The notes under the pieces: model-generated
The model's input: only the letters and a program-made list of their open reading frames with translations
Database searches by the model: none
Told to the model about the DNA's origin: nothing
Translations under genes and position numbers: made by a program
In this document: piece after piece, positions 34,559 through 43,506 of the stretch
How positions within the stretch are numbered: position 1 is the first letter of the stretch
Layout of the letters: the number at the start of each line of letters is the position of its first letter
Assembly (NCBI RefSeq): GCF_012932495.1
Contig: NZ_JABCNG010000002.1
Location: 124,001-188,000, forward strand
Origin: Novosphingobium sp. SG919
GTDB taxonomy: Bacteria > Pseudomonadota > Alphaproteobacteria > Sphingomonadales > Sphingomonadaceae
Length of the DNA stretch: 64,000 bases
Direction of reading: 5' to 3'

Positions 34559-36096
34559 GATCCCACCGCCTCGGCCGCCTTGCGCGCGGCTTCGTTGAGC
34601 GCAGCGTATTTCTTCTTGAACTGCGGCCGGTCCTGCGGCGTGTCTTCCCACACGCCTGCCTGAGCACCCGTGCCCACGCCATCGAAGAACGCGCGCATCG
34701 CGTCGAAGCGCGGCTTGTTGGCCATCGCCGCATTGATCACTTGCGCCAGGCTGCCCGCGCCGGCCATGCCCATCAGCGGGCGCGCGGAAATCAGGTTGGT
34801 GAAATAGAGCGCCGGGATCGCCCGCTGCTTGGCATATTGCACCACCGGCGTGGTGCCGATCGCCAGATCGGGCGCATATTCGGCCACGGCGGCCAGGTCC
34901 TGCTCCAGGCTGGCGCGGAACTGCACCCGCACACCGCGCGCTTCCAGCCAGGCGCGGTCCGCCGCCCCGGCCACGGTGGCGGGGCAGGCCGTGCCGACAT
35001 AGGGCACATCGGCGCCGCTTTCGATCAGGAGCCGCGCCACCAGCAGTTCCGATCCTTCATAGCCGGTCACGGTGATCCGCCCGTTGATCGGATTGGCCGC
35101 CAGCGCGCCACCGATGGCGGGCAGGAAGCGGTCCTTGGCATTGTCGATCAGGCGCTGCGCCACGCCGCAAGCCGCGCCGATGGCATCGAGCCAGGCCGCC
35201 GTGCCTTCCACGCCCACGGGTGCCGACCCAACGATGGGCCGCCCGGCATGTTCGAATTCACGCATGCTGGCGCTGTAGAACGGATGGATCGCACCCACTG
35301 CGGCGCAATCGAGCGCGGCATAGAGCTCGCGCCATTCGCGCGTGGGCACCACCGGCCCCGCCGCCAGGCCCAGCGGCTCCAGCAGCATGCCGATGCCAAC
35401 CGGATCTGCCGGAAACATCTCGCTCAGCAGCGTCACCGTGGGCCGATCCGCCTTCACGCGCGGCGCGGCCACCGGGCCCTGCTCGGCCTCAGTCCGCGCA
35501 TAGGCCAGCATCGCACCGGCCAGCACGTCCTTGGCCTCGGCATGGGTGGGAATGCCGAAACCGGGCACGTCGATGCCGATGATGCGCACCCCGTTGATCT
35601 GCTTTTTCAGCAGGCGCAGCGGCACGCCGCTGGCCGTGGGCACGCACAGGTTGGTCACCACGATGGCATCATAGAGCGCCGGATCGGCCAGCCCTTCCAC
35701 CGCTTCCTTGATGTCCTCGAACAGCTTGCCGGTCACCAGCGTTTCGGAGTTGAACGGCACATAGCCCACCGTCCGCCGCGCGCCGTAAAAGTGCGACGTG
35801 AACGTCAGGCCATAGACGCAACAGGCCGAGCCGGAGAGCACCGTGGCGGTGCGGCGCATGCGCAGCCCCACGCGCAGCGAGCCGAATGCCGGGCACATGC
35901 TCTGCGGCTGGTCGTGCGGGCCGACGGGATAATCGGCGGCATAGCGCGCCAGCAATTCGCTGCCCTGCGCCTTGTCGGTCGCCGCGCGCAACACGCCGGC
36001 ATCGGCATGGCAGCCCCCGCCTTCGGCCGGCGTACCAAGCGCGATCCGGTCTGGCTGGCGCTCCAGCACGGGCGCGGGCGCGTCACGCTTCGTCAT
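34555..36096 (-). CDS. bchY: Chlorophyllide a reductase subunit Y
   Basis: A 513-residue subunit. Candidate iron-sulfur cysteines lie in [37 protein letters not shown] and [18 protein letters not shown]; this spacing is the BchY pattern. The C-terminal part has [31 protein letters not shown]. It is the partner of BchZ in the YZ catalytic component. It overlaps the end of bchX by 14 bases and bchZ by 4. Confidence 0.95.
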   Translation of the reverse strand: MTKRDAPAPVLERQPDRIALGTPAEGGGCHADAGVLRAATDKAQGSELLARYAADYPVGPHDQPQSMCPAFGSLRVGLRMRRTATVLSGSACCVYGLTFTSHFYGARRTVGYVPFNSETLVTGKLFEDIKEAVEGLADPALYDAIVVTNLCVPTASGVPLRLLKKQINGVRIIGIDVPGFGIPTHAEAKDVLAGAMLAYARTEAEQGPVAAPRVKADRPTVTLLSEMFPADPVGIGMLLEPLGLAAGPVVPTREWRELYAALDCAAVGAIHPFYSASMREFEHAGRPIVGSAPVGVEGTAAWLDAIGAACGVAQRLIDNAKDRFLPAIGGALAANPINGRITVTGYEGSELLVARLLIESGADVPYVGTACPATVAGAADRAWLEARGVRVQFRASLEQDLAAVAEYAPDLAIGTTPVVQYAKQRAIPALYFTNLISARPLMGMAGAGSLAQVINAAMANKPRFDAMRAFFDGVGTGAQAGVWEDTPQDRPQFKKKYAALNEAARKAAEAVGS

Positions 36097-37084
36097 AGAT
36101 CACCTCGAGCGAGGGCTTCCGGACAAAGGCGCCGCCGCGCATGTCGGCCTGGGTGGCCGGCACCAGCACCACGCCCCCGCCCACGTCCTCGGGCGAGAAC
36201 AGGCCAAGCAGGCCATCCTGGTCGAGCGGGCGCGGCTGCCGCGCCGGCGCTGCGGCCACGTTGCGCGCTAGGTCTTCGAACAGGCTGCCCCATTGCCCGC
36301 CGGGCCGGCCGATGATCTGGTAATTGGCGGACTTGCGGCGGATGTCCTCGTCCGCCGGAATGGCGCAGAGCACCGGGATATCCACCGTGCGGGCAAAAGC
36401 CGCGGCTTCGCCGGTGCCATCATCCTTGTTCACGATCATGCCGGCAACGCCCACGTTGCCGCCCATCTTGCGGAAGTATTCCACCGCCTTGCAGACGTTG
36501 TTCGCCACATAAAGCGATTGCAGGTCGTTGGAGCCGACCACGATCACTTTCTGGCACATGTCCCGCGCGATCGGCAGGCCGAACCCGCCGCAGACCACGT
36601 CGCCCAGGAAATCGAGCAGCACGTAGTCGAACCCCCAATCGTGGAAGCCCAGCTTTTCCAGCAGCTCGAACCCATGGATGATGCCGCGCCCGCCACAGCC
36701 GCGGCCCACTTCCGGCCCGCCCAGCTCCATCGCGAAAACCCCGTCGCGCTGGAAGCACACGTCCTCGATCCGCACCTCTTCGCCCGCCAGCTTCTTGGCG
36801 GCCGAGGTTTCGATGATCGTCGGGCAACTGCGCCCGCCAAACAGCAGGCTGGTGGTATCGGACTTGGGATCGCACCCGATCAGCAGCACGCGCTTGCCTT
36901 GCTGCGCCATCATGTAGCTCAGGTTCGACAGGGCAAAGCTCTTGCCCGATCCGCCCTTGCCATAGATCGCGATCACCTGGGTCTGCTTGGTCGCTTCGCC
37001 CATATGGGGCAGGTCGGGTTCGATCGCGGCTTCGGCGCGCAGCATGGCGCCGTGCGGGGCGTTGGCAGTGTTCAGCAAGGTCAT
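36083..37084 (-). CDS. bchX: Chlorophyllide a reductase iron protein BchX
   Basis: A 333-residue NifH-like ATPase. P-loop YGKGGSGKSFALSNLSYMMA (41-60), GCDPKSDTTSLLFGG switch, bridging cysteines in GRGCGGRGIIHG and [12 protein letters not shown]. It passes electrons to BchYZ. Compared with BchL it has the extended C-terminus ([39 protein letters not shown]) of the BchX type. The ATG overlaps the bchC stop (ATGA). Confidence 0.96.
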   Translation of the reverse strand: MTLLNTANAPHGAMLRAEAAIEPDLPHMGEATKQTQVIAIYGKGGSGKSFALSNLSYMMAQQGKRVLLIGCDPKSDTTSLLFGGRSCPTIIETSAAKKLAGEEVRIEDVCFQRDGVFAMELGGPEVGRGCGGRGIIHGFELLEKLGFHDWGFDYVLLDFLGDVVCGGFGLPIARDMCQKVIVVGSNDLQSLYVANNVCKAVEYFRKMGGNVGVAGMIVNKDDGTGEAAAFARTVDIPVLCAIPADEDIRRKSANYQIIGRPGGQWGSLFEDLARNVAAAPARQPRPLDQDGLLGLFSPEDVGGGVVLVPATQADMRGGAFVRKPSLEVIYDEA

Positions 37085-38058
37085 GCGCAAGCGCTCCAAT
37101 CGAGAACCGTCTTGAGGCAGTCGGTGGCCAGGAAAGTTTCGGGGTAGGCATCCTGCGCCTCGTGCGCGGGGCGCATGTGGCTGATCACGCCAGCCAGGCT
37201 GCACGCCCCCCGCTCGACCAGCGCGCGCGTCGCCTCCAGGTCTTCGCTCCGCCACTCTGCCGCAATGCGAAAACGCGTCTCGCGCATGAAGGCGGGGGCA
37301 AAGGCAAAGCTCGGGCGGTTGGCATAGAACCCGGCCATCACGATTTCGCCGCCGTGGCGCAGCCGCGGGATCAGCAGGTCCAGGCAATCGGCATTGCCGC
37401 TGGCATCATAGATCGTGCCATAGTCGTGCCGGTCGTCGTCCTTGGGCGCGATCACGCGATAGCCGGTATCGCCCGTGCGCCGCAGCGGATTACGCTCCCA
37501 CACCGTTGGCGCGGGCGCACCCTGCGCGATCGCCAGCCGCGCGAGCAAACGGCCCAGCGCGCCATGCCCGATGATCAGATCGGGCGCCGCTCCGCCGTTG
37601 AGCGCGTGAAGCGCGGTTGCGGCCAGGGCAAAGAGCACGCCATCGGCGCCCAGCGTTTCGGCCACCGGAAAGGCGCGCGCCGACGGCACGATCAGGGCTT
37701 GCGCGGTTCCACCGAACAAGGCGCGCGCATCGGCATAGCAGGCCGCGCCGGGCACGAAGACCCAGTCACCGATCCGCCCCTGGGCATCGGCCCCGGCGTC
37801 CACGATACGGCCCAGCGATTCATAGCCCGGCACCAGGGGATAGCCCATTCCGGGAAAGGCCGGCATTTCGCCCGACCACAAGAGCTTCTCGGTGCCGGTG
37901 CTGATGCCGCTCCACCGCACGTCGACCAGGACGTCGCCAGGGCCGAGCGGCGCCGGCGAAGCGCCCGTCGCAGGCCCCGCTCCGGCCGAGCCGGTCAACG
38001 TCAGCTTGCGCAGCGCGATGCACCTGGGTGCCTCGAGTATGACGGCCAGCGCATCCAT
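37081..38058 (-). CDS. bchC: 3-hydroxyethyl bacteriochlorophyllide a dehydrogenase
   Basis: A 325-residue member of the medium-chain dehydrogenase family: VLVDVRWSGISTGTEKLLWSGEMPAFPGMGYPLVPGYESLGRIVDAG at the N-terminus and an NAD-binding part with LIIGHGALGRLLARLAIAQGAPAPTVWERNPLRR. It oxidises the 3-hydroxyethyl group to acetyl. A ribosome site (AGAAGGA) lies before the ATG at 38058. Two PpsR-type boxes lie upstream, between it and crtF. It begins the bchCXYZ-puf part of the superoperon. Confidence 0.94.
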   Translation of the reverse strand: MDALAVILEAPRCIALRKLTLTGSAGAGPATGASPAPLGPGDVLVDVRWSGISTGTEKLLWSGEMPAFPGMGYPLVPGYESLGRIVDAGADAQGRIGDWVFVPGAACYADARALFGGTAQALIVPSARAFPVAETLGADGVLFALAATALHALNGGAAPDLIIGHGALGRLLARLAIAQGAPAPTVWERNPLRRTGDTGYRVIAPKDDDRHDYGTIYDASGNADCLDLLIPRLRHGGEIVMAGFYANRPSFAFAPAFMRETRFRIAAEWRSEDLEATRALVERGACSLAGVISHMRPAHEAQDAYPETFLATDCLKTVLDWSACA

Positions 38059-38154
38059 GCCCCGGTCCTTCTCCCATCGGTCTGTTCGACCCCGGCGCAA
38101 CACCCAAAGGCGGATGTGGTCCGGCAAGAATCAACATACGCCAACGCGGTCAAA

Positions 38155-38172
38155 CGTCAATTACAGTTGACG
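38155..38172. promoter_or_regulatory. PpsR/CrtJ-type box 1 upstream of bchC
   Basis: CGTCAATTACAGTTGACG: a perfect palindrome of CGTCAA and TTGACG half sites with a 6-base spacer. It lies about 100 bases before the bchC start and 8 bases from a second box. Confidence 0.75.
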
Positions 38173-38180
38173 CTTTATTT

Positions 38181-38198
38181 TGTCATCTAAACGCGACA
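38181..38198. promoter_or_regulatory. PpsR/CrtJ-type box 2 upstream of bchC
   Basis: TGTCATCTAAACGCGACA fits TGT-N12-ACA exactly. Its distance from box 1 is 8 bases, the same tandem layout established for CrtJ at the Rhodobacter capsulatus bchC promoter. It overlaps the crtF stop. Confidence 0.75.
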
Positions 38199-39307
38199 AT
38201 CAGGCTGGACACGACCGGGTAATCCGTCGCCTGGCGCCGCCAGCGGGAAAACCCGGCGTTTTTCAGCATCGCGCCATATTCGCAGGCAGAGCGCGGGCGG
38301 CCGGCATTCATCGCCCAAAGGTAGAGCCCGAAATAGGCCTCGCCCATCGCGGCGGCCCCCGCCGTCGCTGCCATCGGCTCTGCCACCACGAGTCGCCCAC
38401 CGGGCGGCAGGGCACGGTGCACGGCGCGCAACAGCGCCCCGCAGGCGGCATCGTCATGATCGTGCAGCACCCGCACCAGCGTGATGCAATCATACCCCGC
38501 GGGCAGCGGATCGCGGAAGAAATCGCCCACGTGCAACACAATGCGCCGGTCCACTTGCGCCCCGGCGATCACCGGCGGCAGGTCAAACACCCCCACATCC
38601 ACCCGCGGGCAGGCGCGCGCCACCGCGTTGGCAAAGGCGCCGTGCCCACCCCCCACATCGAGCACCCGGCGATGCCGCGCAAAGCGATAGGCCCCCAGCG
38701 CCTGGCTGGCGACCATGGCTTGCGAGGTGGCCATCAACGCGGAATAGGCCGCAGCCTCTGGCGCAGGGGCGTTGCCGGCATAGTGCCAGAACGCGGAAAG
38801 CGCAGTGGGCGCAGCACGATCGGCCCGCAGCAGGGCCACCGGATCGGCCAGATCGGCATAAAGCAGGGCGTGATGACGAACCATCGCAATCGCGCCCGGA
38901 TTGGCCTGCAGCGCCGCCCCCTGCGGCCCGAGCAGCCACCATCCCGGCGCCACTTCCTCAGCCAGGTCGAGCGCGGCCGCCGCGCGCACCAGGCGCAGCG
39001 CCGCCGCTTGCGAAAGGCCGCTGGCCTTGATCACACCGGGCAGATCGCAGGGGCCCCGGCGCAACAGGTCGAGCAGCCCGACCTGCACCGCCGCTGCCAG
39101 AACCTGCGAATAGCAAAAGCCCGCCACCAGATCGAATGCCTGCACCGCGCGCCGCCGCGCCACCCAGGACAGCAGCGGCAGACGCGCCGCCCACAACTGG
39201 AAATGCGGGCTGGCCAAGACCGCGTTGCGCCACGCCACCCACCGCCCCTTCCAGCGCTTGAGCCGTGGCAAGGCTTGAAAGCCTTCAATGGTGGTTGACA
39301 TCAGCAT
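38183..39307 (-). CDS. crtF: Hydroxyneurosporene/demethylspheroidene O-methyltransferase
   Basis: About 374 residues. The N-terminal half is a winged-helix dimerisation domain (AFDLVAGFCYSQVLAAAVQVGLLDLLRRGPCDLPGVIKASGLSQAAALRLVRAA) as in plant-type O-methyltransferases; the C-terminal half has the SAM site HRRVLDVGGGHGAFANAVARACP and VFDLPPVI, then the catalytic-region LVRVLHDHDD. It methylates the C1 hydroxyl of acyclic carotenoids in the spirilloxanthin pathway. ATGs at 39307 and 39301 are both possible; neither has a ribosome site, and a PpsR box begins 2 bases upstream, so the transcript may be leaderless or the real start may be further in. Confidence 0.9.
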   Translation of the reverse strand: MLMSTTIEGFQALPRLKRWKGRWVAWRNAVLASPHFQLWAARLPLLSWVARRRAVQAFDLVAGFCYSQVLAAAVQVGLLDLLRRGPCDLPGVIKASGLSQAAALRLVRAAAALDLAEEVAPGWWLLGPQGAALQANPGAIAMVRHHALLYADLADPVALLRADRAAPTALSAFWHYAGNAPAPEAAAYSALMATSQAMVASQALGAYRFARHRRVLDVGGGHGAFANAVARACPRVDVGVFDLPPVIAGAQVDRRIVLHVGDFFRDPLPAGYDCITLVRVLHDHDDAACGALLRAVHRALPPGGRLVVAEPMAATAGAAAMGEAYFGLYLWAMNAGRPRSACEYGAMLKNAGFSRWRRQATDYPVVSSLIVAFR

Positions 39308-39308
39308 A

Positions 39309-39326
39309 TGTCTATCTTGTTTGACA
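39309..39326. promoter_or_regulatory. PpsR/CrtJ-type box between crtF and crtD
   Basis: TGTCTATCTTGTTTGACA fits TGT-N12-ACA exactly. It is embedded in a larger inverted repeat whose outer arms are GCATATG and CATATGC (39304-39332). It lies in the divergent crtF/crtD gap and may control both genes. Confidence 0.7.
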
Positions 39327-39404
39327 CATATGCGGTAAAGTTCAATTGCGAACACGCAGGCTCGATTCCTTTTCCAACGCATTCATGCAGACGGGGGCAC
39401 GCAG

Positions 39405-40964
39405 ATGGCGGCACGTGTTGCGATCATCGGCGCCGGCATCGGCGGCCTGGCGGCAGCGGCGCTGCTCGCGGCGCGGGGCCACGCCGTGACCGTGATCGAG
39501 AAAGCCGCCCATCCGGGGGGCAAGGCGCGGCAGATCGCGGTAGACGGCGTGGCCGTGGATGCCGGACCAACCGTGTTCACCCTGCGCGACGTGTTCGACG
39601 AGATTTTCCACGAATGCGGGGCAAGCCTTGCCGATCACGTGACGATCCGGCGCGCGCAAGTGCTGGCCCGCCACGCCTGGGACGAGACCCGCCAGCTCGA
39701 TCTTCATGCCGATCCGGCGCGCAGCGAAGAGGCGATCGGTGATTTCGCCGGGGCCGGCGCGGCCGCCGGGTTTCGCGCGTTTCGGGCAGAGGCGGCGCGC
39801 ATCCACGGCATTCTCGATGCCACGATGTTGCGCGGCAGCAAGCTCGCCTGGCCGCCATCGCTGATGTGGCGCATCGGCCTTTGGCGCTTGGGCGATCTAC
39901 TGGCGATCCGCCCTTATGAAAGCCTGTGGGCCGTGTTGGGGCAGCACTTTGCCGATCCCCGCCTGCGCCAGCTTTTCGCGCGCTATGCCACCTATTGCGG
40001 CTCTTCCCCCTTTGCCACGCCGGCCACGCTGATGCTGATCGCGCATGTCGAGTCGCTTGGCGTCTGGCTGATCGATGGCGGGATGAGCGCGCTGGCCCAG
40101 GCGCTGATGAACCTGGCCAAGGCACATGGCGCGCAGTTCCGCTTCGGCACCGGCGCGGCGATGCTGGAAACCGCGCTCGGCCGGGCATCAGGCGTGGTCC
40201 TGGCCAATGGCGATCACGTGGCAGCGGATGCCGTGATTGCCAATGCCGATCCCGAAGCGCTGGCAGCGGGCCGCCTGGGCCCGGTGGCGGCCATGGCAGT
40301 CAGCAGCCACGGGGTGCGCAAGCGCTCGCTATCGGCGATGGTCTGGCTCGCCCATGCGCGCAGCAGCGGCAGCTTTCCGTTGCAACGCCACAACGTCCTG
40401 TTCTCGCCCGATTACCCGCGCGAATTCCGCGATATCGCCGGGGGCCGCCCACCCGCCGATCCCAGCGTCTATGTCTGCGCGCAGGATCGCGACGGCGCCT
40501 TGGCCAACGATGGCGGCCGCGAACGGCTGCAGATCATCGTCAACGCGCCCGCCAATGGCGACAGCCACGTCTATACCGAAAAGGAGAGGGACCAATGCAC
40601 GTTGGCCATGAGCCGGGCGCTGCAGCGCTGCGGGCTGGAACTGGAAGTGGATTTTCCCCGCGTGCTGCTGACGCCGAACACGTTCGAGACCTTTTCGCCC
40701 TCGACCGGCGGAGCGATCTATGGACGGGCCTCGCACGGCTGGGCGGCGTCCTTCCTGCGCCAGGGCACGCGGACGCGGATCCCTGGGCTCTATTGCGCGG
40801 GTGGAAGCACCCACCCGGGGGCAGGGGTGCCGATGGCCGCCTTGTCGGGACGGCTGGCAGCCCAGGTGGTGATGCAAGACCTCGCTTCGATGCGGCGGTT
40901 CCACCCGGTGGCTACGGCTGGTGGTATGTCGACGCGATCAGCGCCTGCGGGCGCCACGGGCTGA
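39405..40964 (+). CDS. crtD: Methoxyneurosporene (hydroxycarotenoid) 3,4-desaturase
   Basis: A 519-residue FAD enzyme of the phytoene-desaturase family. The N-terminal FAD motif is VAIIGAGIGGLAAAALLAARGHAVTVIEKAAHPGGKAR (5-42), and the C-terminal family motif is IPGLYCAGGSTHPGAGVPMAALSGRLAAQVV. It introduces the 3,4 double bond of acyclic carotenoids. The final 25 or so residues after the conserved end run over the start of the crtC reading frame, an overlap of about 170 bases if the TTG start of crtC is right. It is divergent from crtF. Confidence 0.92.
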   Translation: MAARVAIIGAGIGGLAAAALLAARGHAVTVIEKAAHPGGKARQIAVDGVAVDAGPTVFTLRDVFDEIFHECGASLADHVTIRRAQVLARHAWDETRQLDLHADPARSEEAIGDFAGAGAAAGFRAFRAEAARIHGILDATMLRGSKLAWPPSLMWRIGLWRLGDLLAIRPYESLWAVLGQHFADPRLRQLFARYATYCGSSPFATPATLMLIAHVESLGVWLIDGGMSALAQALMNLAKAHGAQFRFGTGAAMLETALGRASGVVLANGDHVAADAVIANADPEALAAGRLGPVAAMAVSSHGVRKRSLSAMVWLAHARSSGSFPLQRHNVLFSPDYPREFRDIAGGRPPADPSVYVCAQDRDGALANDGGRERLQIIVNAPANGDSHVYTEKERDQCTLAMSRALQRCGLELEVDFPRVLLTPNTFETFSPSTGGAIYGRASHGWAASFLRQGTRTRIPGLYCAGGSTHPGAGVPMAALSGRLAAQVVMQDLASMRRFHPVATAGGMSTRSAPAGATG

Positions 40965-41803
40965 CTATCATCGCCTTCATCGGCAGCGTGTTTTCGCCCT
41001 ATTACAAGAAAAGCGGCCGGGCCGATCCGCTCGATCACTGCGCGCTCAACGTCGCGCTCTATGGTCCCGACGCGCGCTGGACGATGACGGAGCGCGCGCG
41101 CGGCGCCGTGCGGCGCGATGCCGATACCCTTCAGATCGGGCCCAGCAGCGTGCACTGGACCGGCAATGCGCTGGAAATCGAGATCGAGGAAATGGACAAG
41201 CGCGTGGGCGTGCCCTGGCAGCGCCGCGTCGCCGGCCGCATCCGGGTCATTCCCGAAACCATGAATGCCACGGCCTTTGCACTCGATCCGCAAGGCGTGC
41301 ACCGCTGGCACTGCCTGGCCCCGCGCGCGCGGATCGAAGTGACGATGCAGGCGCCCGCGCTGTCGTGGCAGGGCAGCGCCTATCTCGATTCCAACTTTGG
41401 CGCAGAGTCGCTGGAACAAGGCTTTCGCGTGTGGCACTGGTCCCGCGCGCACAGCCGGAAAGGCGCTTTCGTCATGTACGAAGGCATCCGCCAGAGCGGC
41501 CGCCCCTTCGCCAGCGCCCTGCGCTTCGCCGCCGACGGCACCCCGCACGAGGAAGACGTGCTCCCCCCCGTCGCCCCCCTGCCCAACACCCTGTGGCAAA
41601 TGGAACGCAAGACCCGCGCCGACCGCGGCCTGGCGAGCGTTGTCCGCACCTGGGAAGACGCCCCCTTCTACGCCCGCTCCACCCTGCGCTCCACCCTCTA
41701 CGGCGAACCGGTCGTCTCGGTGCAGGAAAGCCTCGACATGGCCCGCTTCGCCTCGCCCATGGTGCAGTTCATGCTGCCGTACCGGATTCCGCGGGTGGGG
41801 TGA
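40793..41803 (+). CDS. crtC: Carotenoid 1,2-hydratase
   Basis: The conserved CrtC sequence starts at about 40883 (RFDAAVPPGGYGWWYVDAISACGRHGLTIIAFIGSVFSPYYKKSG) and continues with SSVHWTGNALEIEIEEMDK, RWHCLAPRARIEV, LSWQGSAYLDSNFGAESLEQGFRVWHWSRAH and the end DMARFASPMVQFMLPYRIPRV. It adds water to the C1,2 double bond of neurosporene/lycopene. No ATG or GTG occurs in frame before the conserved part; the nearest candidate is TTG at 40793, inside crtD, which I use provisionally. A frameshift from crtD or a sequencing error is also possible. Confidence 0.85.
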   Translation: MRGWKHPPGGRGADGRLVGTAGSPGGDARPRFDAAVPPGGYGWWYVDAISACGRHGLTIIAFIGSVFSPYYKKSGRADPLDHCALNVALYGPDARWTMTERARGAVRRDADTLQIGPSSVHWTGNALEIEIEEMDKRVGVPWQRRVAGRIRVIPETMNATAFALDPQGVHRWHCLAPRARIEVTMQAPALSWQGSAYLDSNFGAESLEQGFRVWHWSRAHSRKGAFVMYEGIRQSGRPFASALRFAADGTPHEEDVLPPVAPLPNTLWQMERKTRADRGLASVVRTWEDAPFYARSTLRSTLYGEPVVSVQESLDMARFASPMVQFMLPYRIPRVG

Positions 41804-41992
41804 TGGGGGGTGTCGGGGGCTGGAACATTCCTGCTGTTCGCAATCTGCTCGTTGAAGGGCGGACTTCGGCAAGAGCGGACGTTTATCTAGTCGCCGAGAA
41901 AGGGCTGCCGACCCCGACCTGCACGCTGCTGCTCCAGCATCGGCCAGGGCCCATCGCGATCGAGGCATGCCTACGGAGCTGTCGCTAAAAGT
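41804..41992. other. Non-coding stretch after crtC
   Basis: No gene, RNA or clear site is visible here. It begins with a G-rich run directly after the crtC stop and ends at the large boundary hairpin. Confidence 0.5.
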
Positions 41993-42057
41993 CTAGGCGG
42001 CGTGGACAAATTCCACAACGCAACGGTTGCGCTGTGCAATTTGTCCACGCCGCCTAG
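41993..42057. repeat. 65-base near-perfect hairpin at the right edge of the photosynthesis cluster
   Basis: Arms of 20 perfectly paired bases (41993-42012 and 42038-42057, beginning CTAGGCGGCGTGGACAAA) enclose a 25-base loop that continues pairing: CACA with TGTG and CGCAA with TTGCG, each after a single mismatch, leaving a 3-base tip. The TAG stop of the minus-strand PepSY gene is in the right arm. It lies between the convergent ends of crtC and that gene. It may terminate transcription in both directions or be a remnant of a small mobile repeat. Confidence 0.85.
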
Positions 42058-43505
42058 CGATTCAAGCGCCGCCAGCCGATCACGACGCCACTCACTGCGA
42101 TTACCAGCCCTGCGAGCGATGTCAGCCACAGCACTGCGTCCCAGGCAGGCCGCGCTTGGGTCAAGCCGTTCAGATCCCATTTGTGCAGGAGGTCGAAAGC
42201 CCAGCGATAGAGGCGGCGCCGGGTGTCGGTATCGCCGACGATCGCACCACTCGCCGGATCGATATAGACCCAGCTTCGCGCCGGATCGTCAAAGCGGATG
42301 CGCAGAACGGGGAGCAGCGGCAGTCCGTCCGTTTCGTACCAATAGGCATCGGGTGCTACAAGGCGGTCAACAGCGATGATATGGCCCGCAGGGACAAGCT
42401 GCGCAGCGCGCTGCTCGATGGTGGCGCGATCAGTTTGCCATGGCGTGAGCGTCTTGCCACTGAGGAAGCTTGCCTGTTGCGGGCCGCGCTCGACCAGTAC
42501 CTGCGGCCTGCCAAGGCTCCAGCGGATGCGCACCAGCTTCGCCCCCGTCGCAGACCGTCCCAGCGCATCAGCGGAAAGTGTCAACGGTTTGTCGGCTCCC
42601 GCATAGCTGATCTGGGAAGCGAGACTGAGGCCTGGGCTCGCGAAAAGCCGGCCTGGGTCGACCGACAGCCACCCGCTGAAAATCCAGGTTGTCAGGAAGA
42701 CCCCGCCAACGAGCCCTGAAACATGATGCCATTTCATCCAACCGCGATAGGGTGTGAAGCGCCCTGCGCTGTAGCGGCTGCGTCCCGTGCGCAACCGCAG
42801 TATCCCGATCCAAAGTCCGGTGATCGCACCGATGATGCAGGGGCCCGACACCCACATGACGACTTGCCGCCAGACCAGATTGTACTGCCGCAGCACCGTT
42901 GGATAGATCCAGTGCGGAACGGATCCGATCCAGTTCCAGAAACGCTCCGTCCCGTTGGTGTCGAGCACCACCTCACCGGTCCGCGACGAGACGTACAGCA
43001 CCCTGCCGCCCTCGCCCGCGAGTTCGGCCTTCCAGAGCGGTCGGTGGCGGTCGAAGCTGCCCGCAACGGTCCACTGATCGCGTTCGAGAGCTGTGATCAG
43101 GCGAACTGGAGCATGCCCGAAATCACCGGCAATTCGGCGCGCAGACGCTCCGTCGGTTTGACCCAGAACATTGCCCGAGACGGCAGAGATCGCCACCGGG
43201 GCGGCATCCCACGGCTCGATCTGCCATACTGGCGCGCGATCGCGCATTTCCAGAGTCAGGTTGCGCACCGGCCTGCCACCTGCAACCCGTCGCGCTTCTT
43301 CGGGCGGCACACGCACTGCTGCCCAATCGATCGGCGCGAGACCGGCCAGCCGCTCGGCCTTGCCGAGCGACGGGAACGGAACGTAGATCATCACCAGGCC
43401 AGAAACGAGCCATATCGTGAAGAGCATACAAGTGACGATGCCGATCCAGCGGTGAACCAGAAAAAGCCAACGCTTGAGATGGTGACCGAGCCTGCCGCCA
43501 GACAT
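42054..43505 (-). CDS. PepSY-associated membrane protein (iron-uptake type)
   Basis: A 483-residue protein with four membrane helices: KRWLFLVHRWIGIVTCMLFTIWLVSGLVMIY (N-terminal, with His), RQVVMWVSGPCIIGAITGLWIGILRL, WHHVSGLVGGVFLTTWIFSGWL and LWLTSLAGLVIAVSGVVIGWRR. Helix-flanking histidines could bind heme. PepSY-type domains lie between helices. Proteins of this family pair with siderophore receptors and are thought to help reduce ferric siderophores. Here it follows a TonB receptor gene with only one base between stop and ATG, supporting that pairing. Confidence 0.82.
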   Translation of the reverse strand: MSGGRLGHHLKRWLFLVHRWIGIVTCMLFTIWLVSGLVMIYVPFPSLGKAERLAGLAPIDWAAVRVPPEEARRVAGGRPVRNLTLEMRDRAPVWQIEPWDAAPVAISAVSGNVLGQTDGASARRIAGDFGHAPVRLITALERDQWTVAGSFDRHRPLWKAELAGEGGRVLYVSSRTGEVVLDTNGTERFWNWIGSVPHWIYPTVLRQYNLVWRQVVMWVSGPCIIGAITGLWIGILRLRTGRSRYSAGRFTPYRGWMKWHHVSGLVGGVFLTTWIFSGWLSVDPGRLFASPGLSLASQISYAGADKPLTLSADALGRSATGAKLVRIRWSLGRPQVLVERGPQQASFLSGKTLTPWQTDRATIEQRAAQLVPAGHIIAVDRLVAPDAYWYETDGLPLLPVLRIRFDDPARSWVYIDPASGAIVGDTDTRRRLYRWAFDLLHKWDLNGLTQARPAWDAVLWLTSLAGLVIAVSGVVIGWRRLNR

Positions 43506-43506
43506 G

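Noticed and set aside
34741..36315. Long plus-strand frame across bchY
   Set aside because: Same GC-driven shadow; the product is a His/Arg/Gly-rich string without any family feature.
38183..39307. bchU-type C20 methyltransferase instead of crtF
   Set aside because: Both share the O-methyltransferase fold, but linkage to crtD, crtC and bchC and the lack of other chlorosome-type genes favour CrtF.
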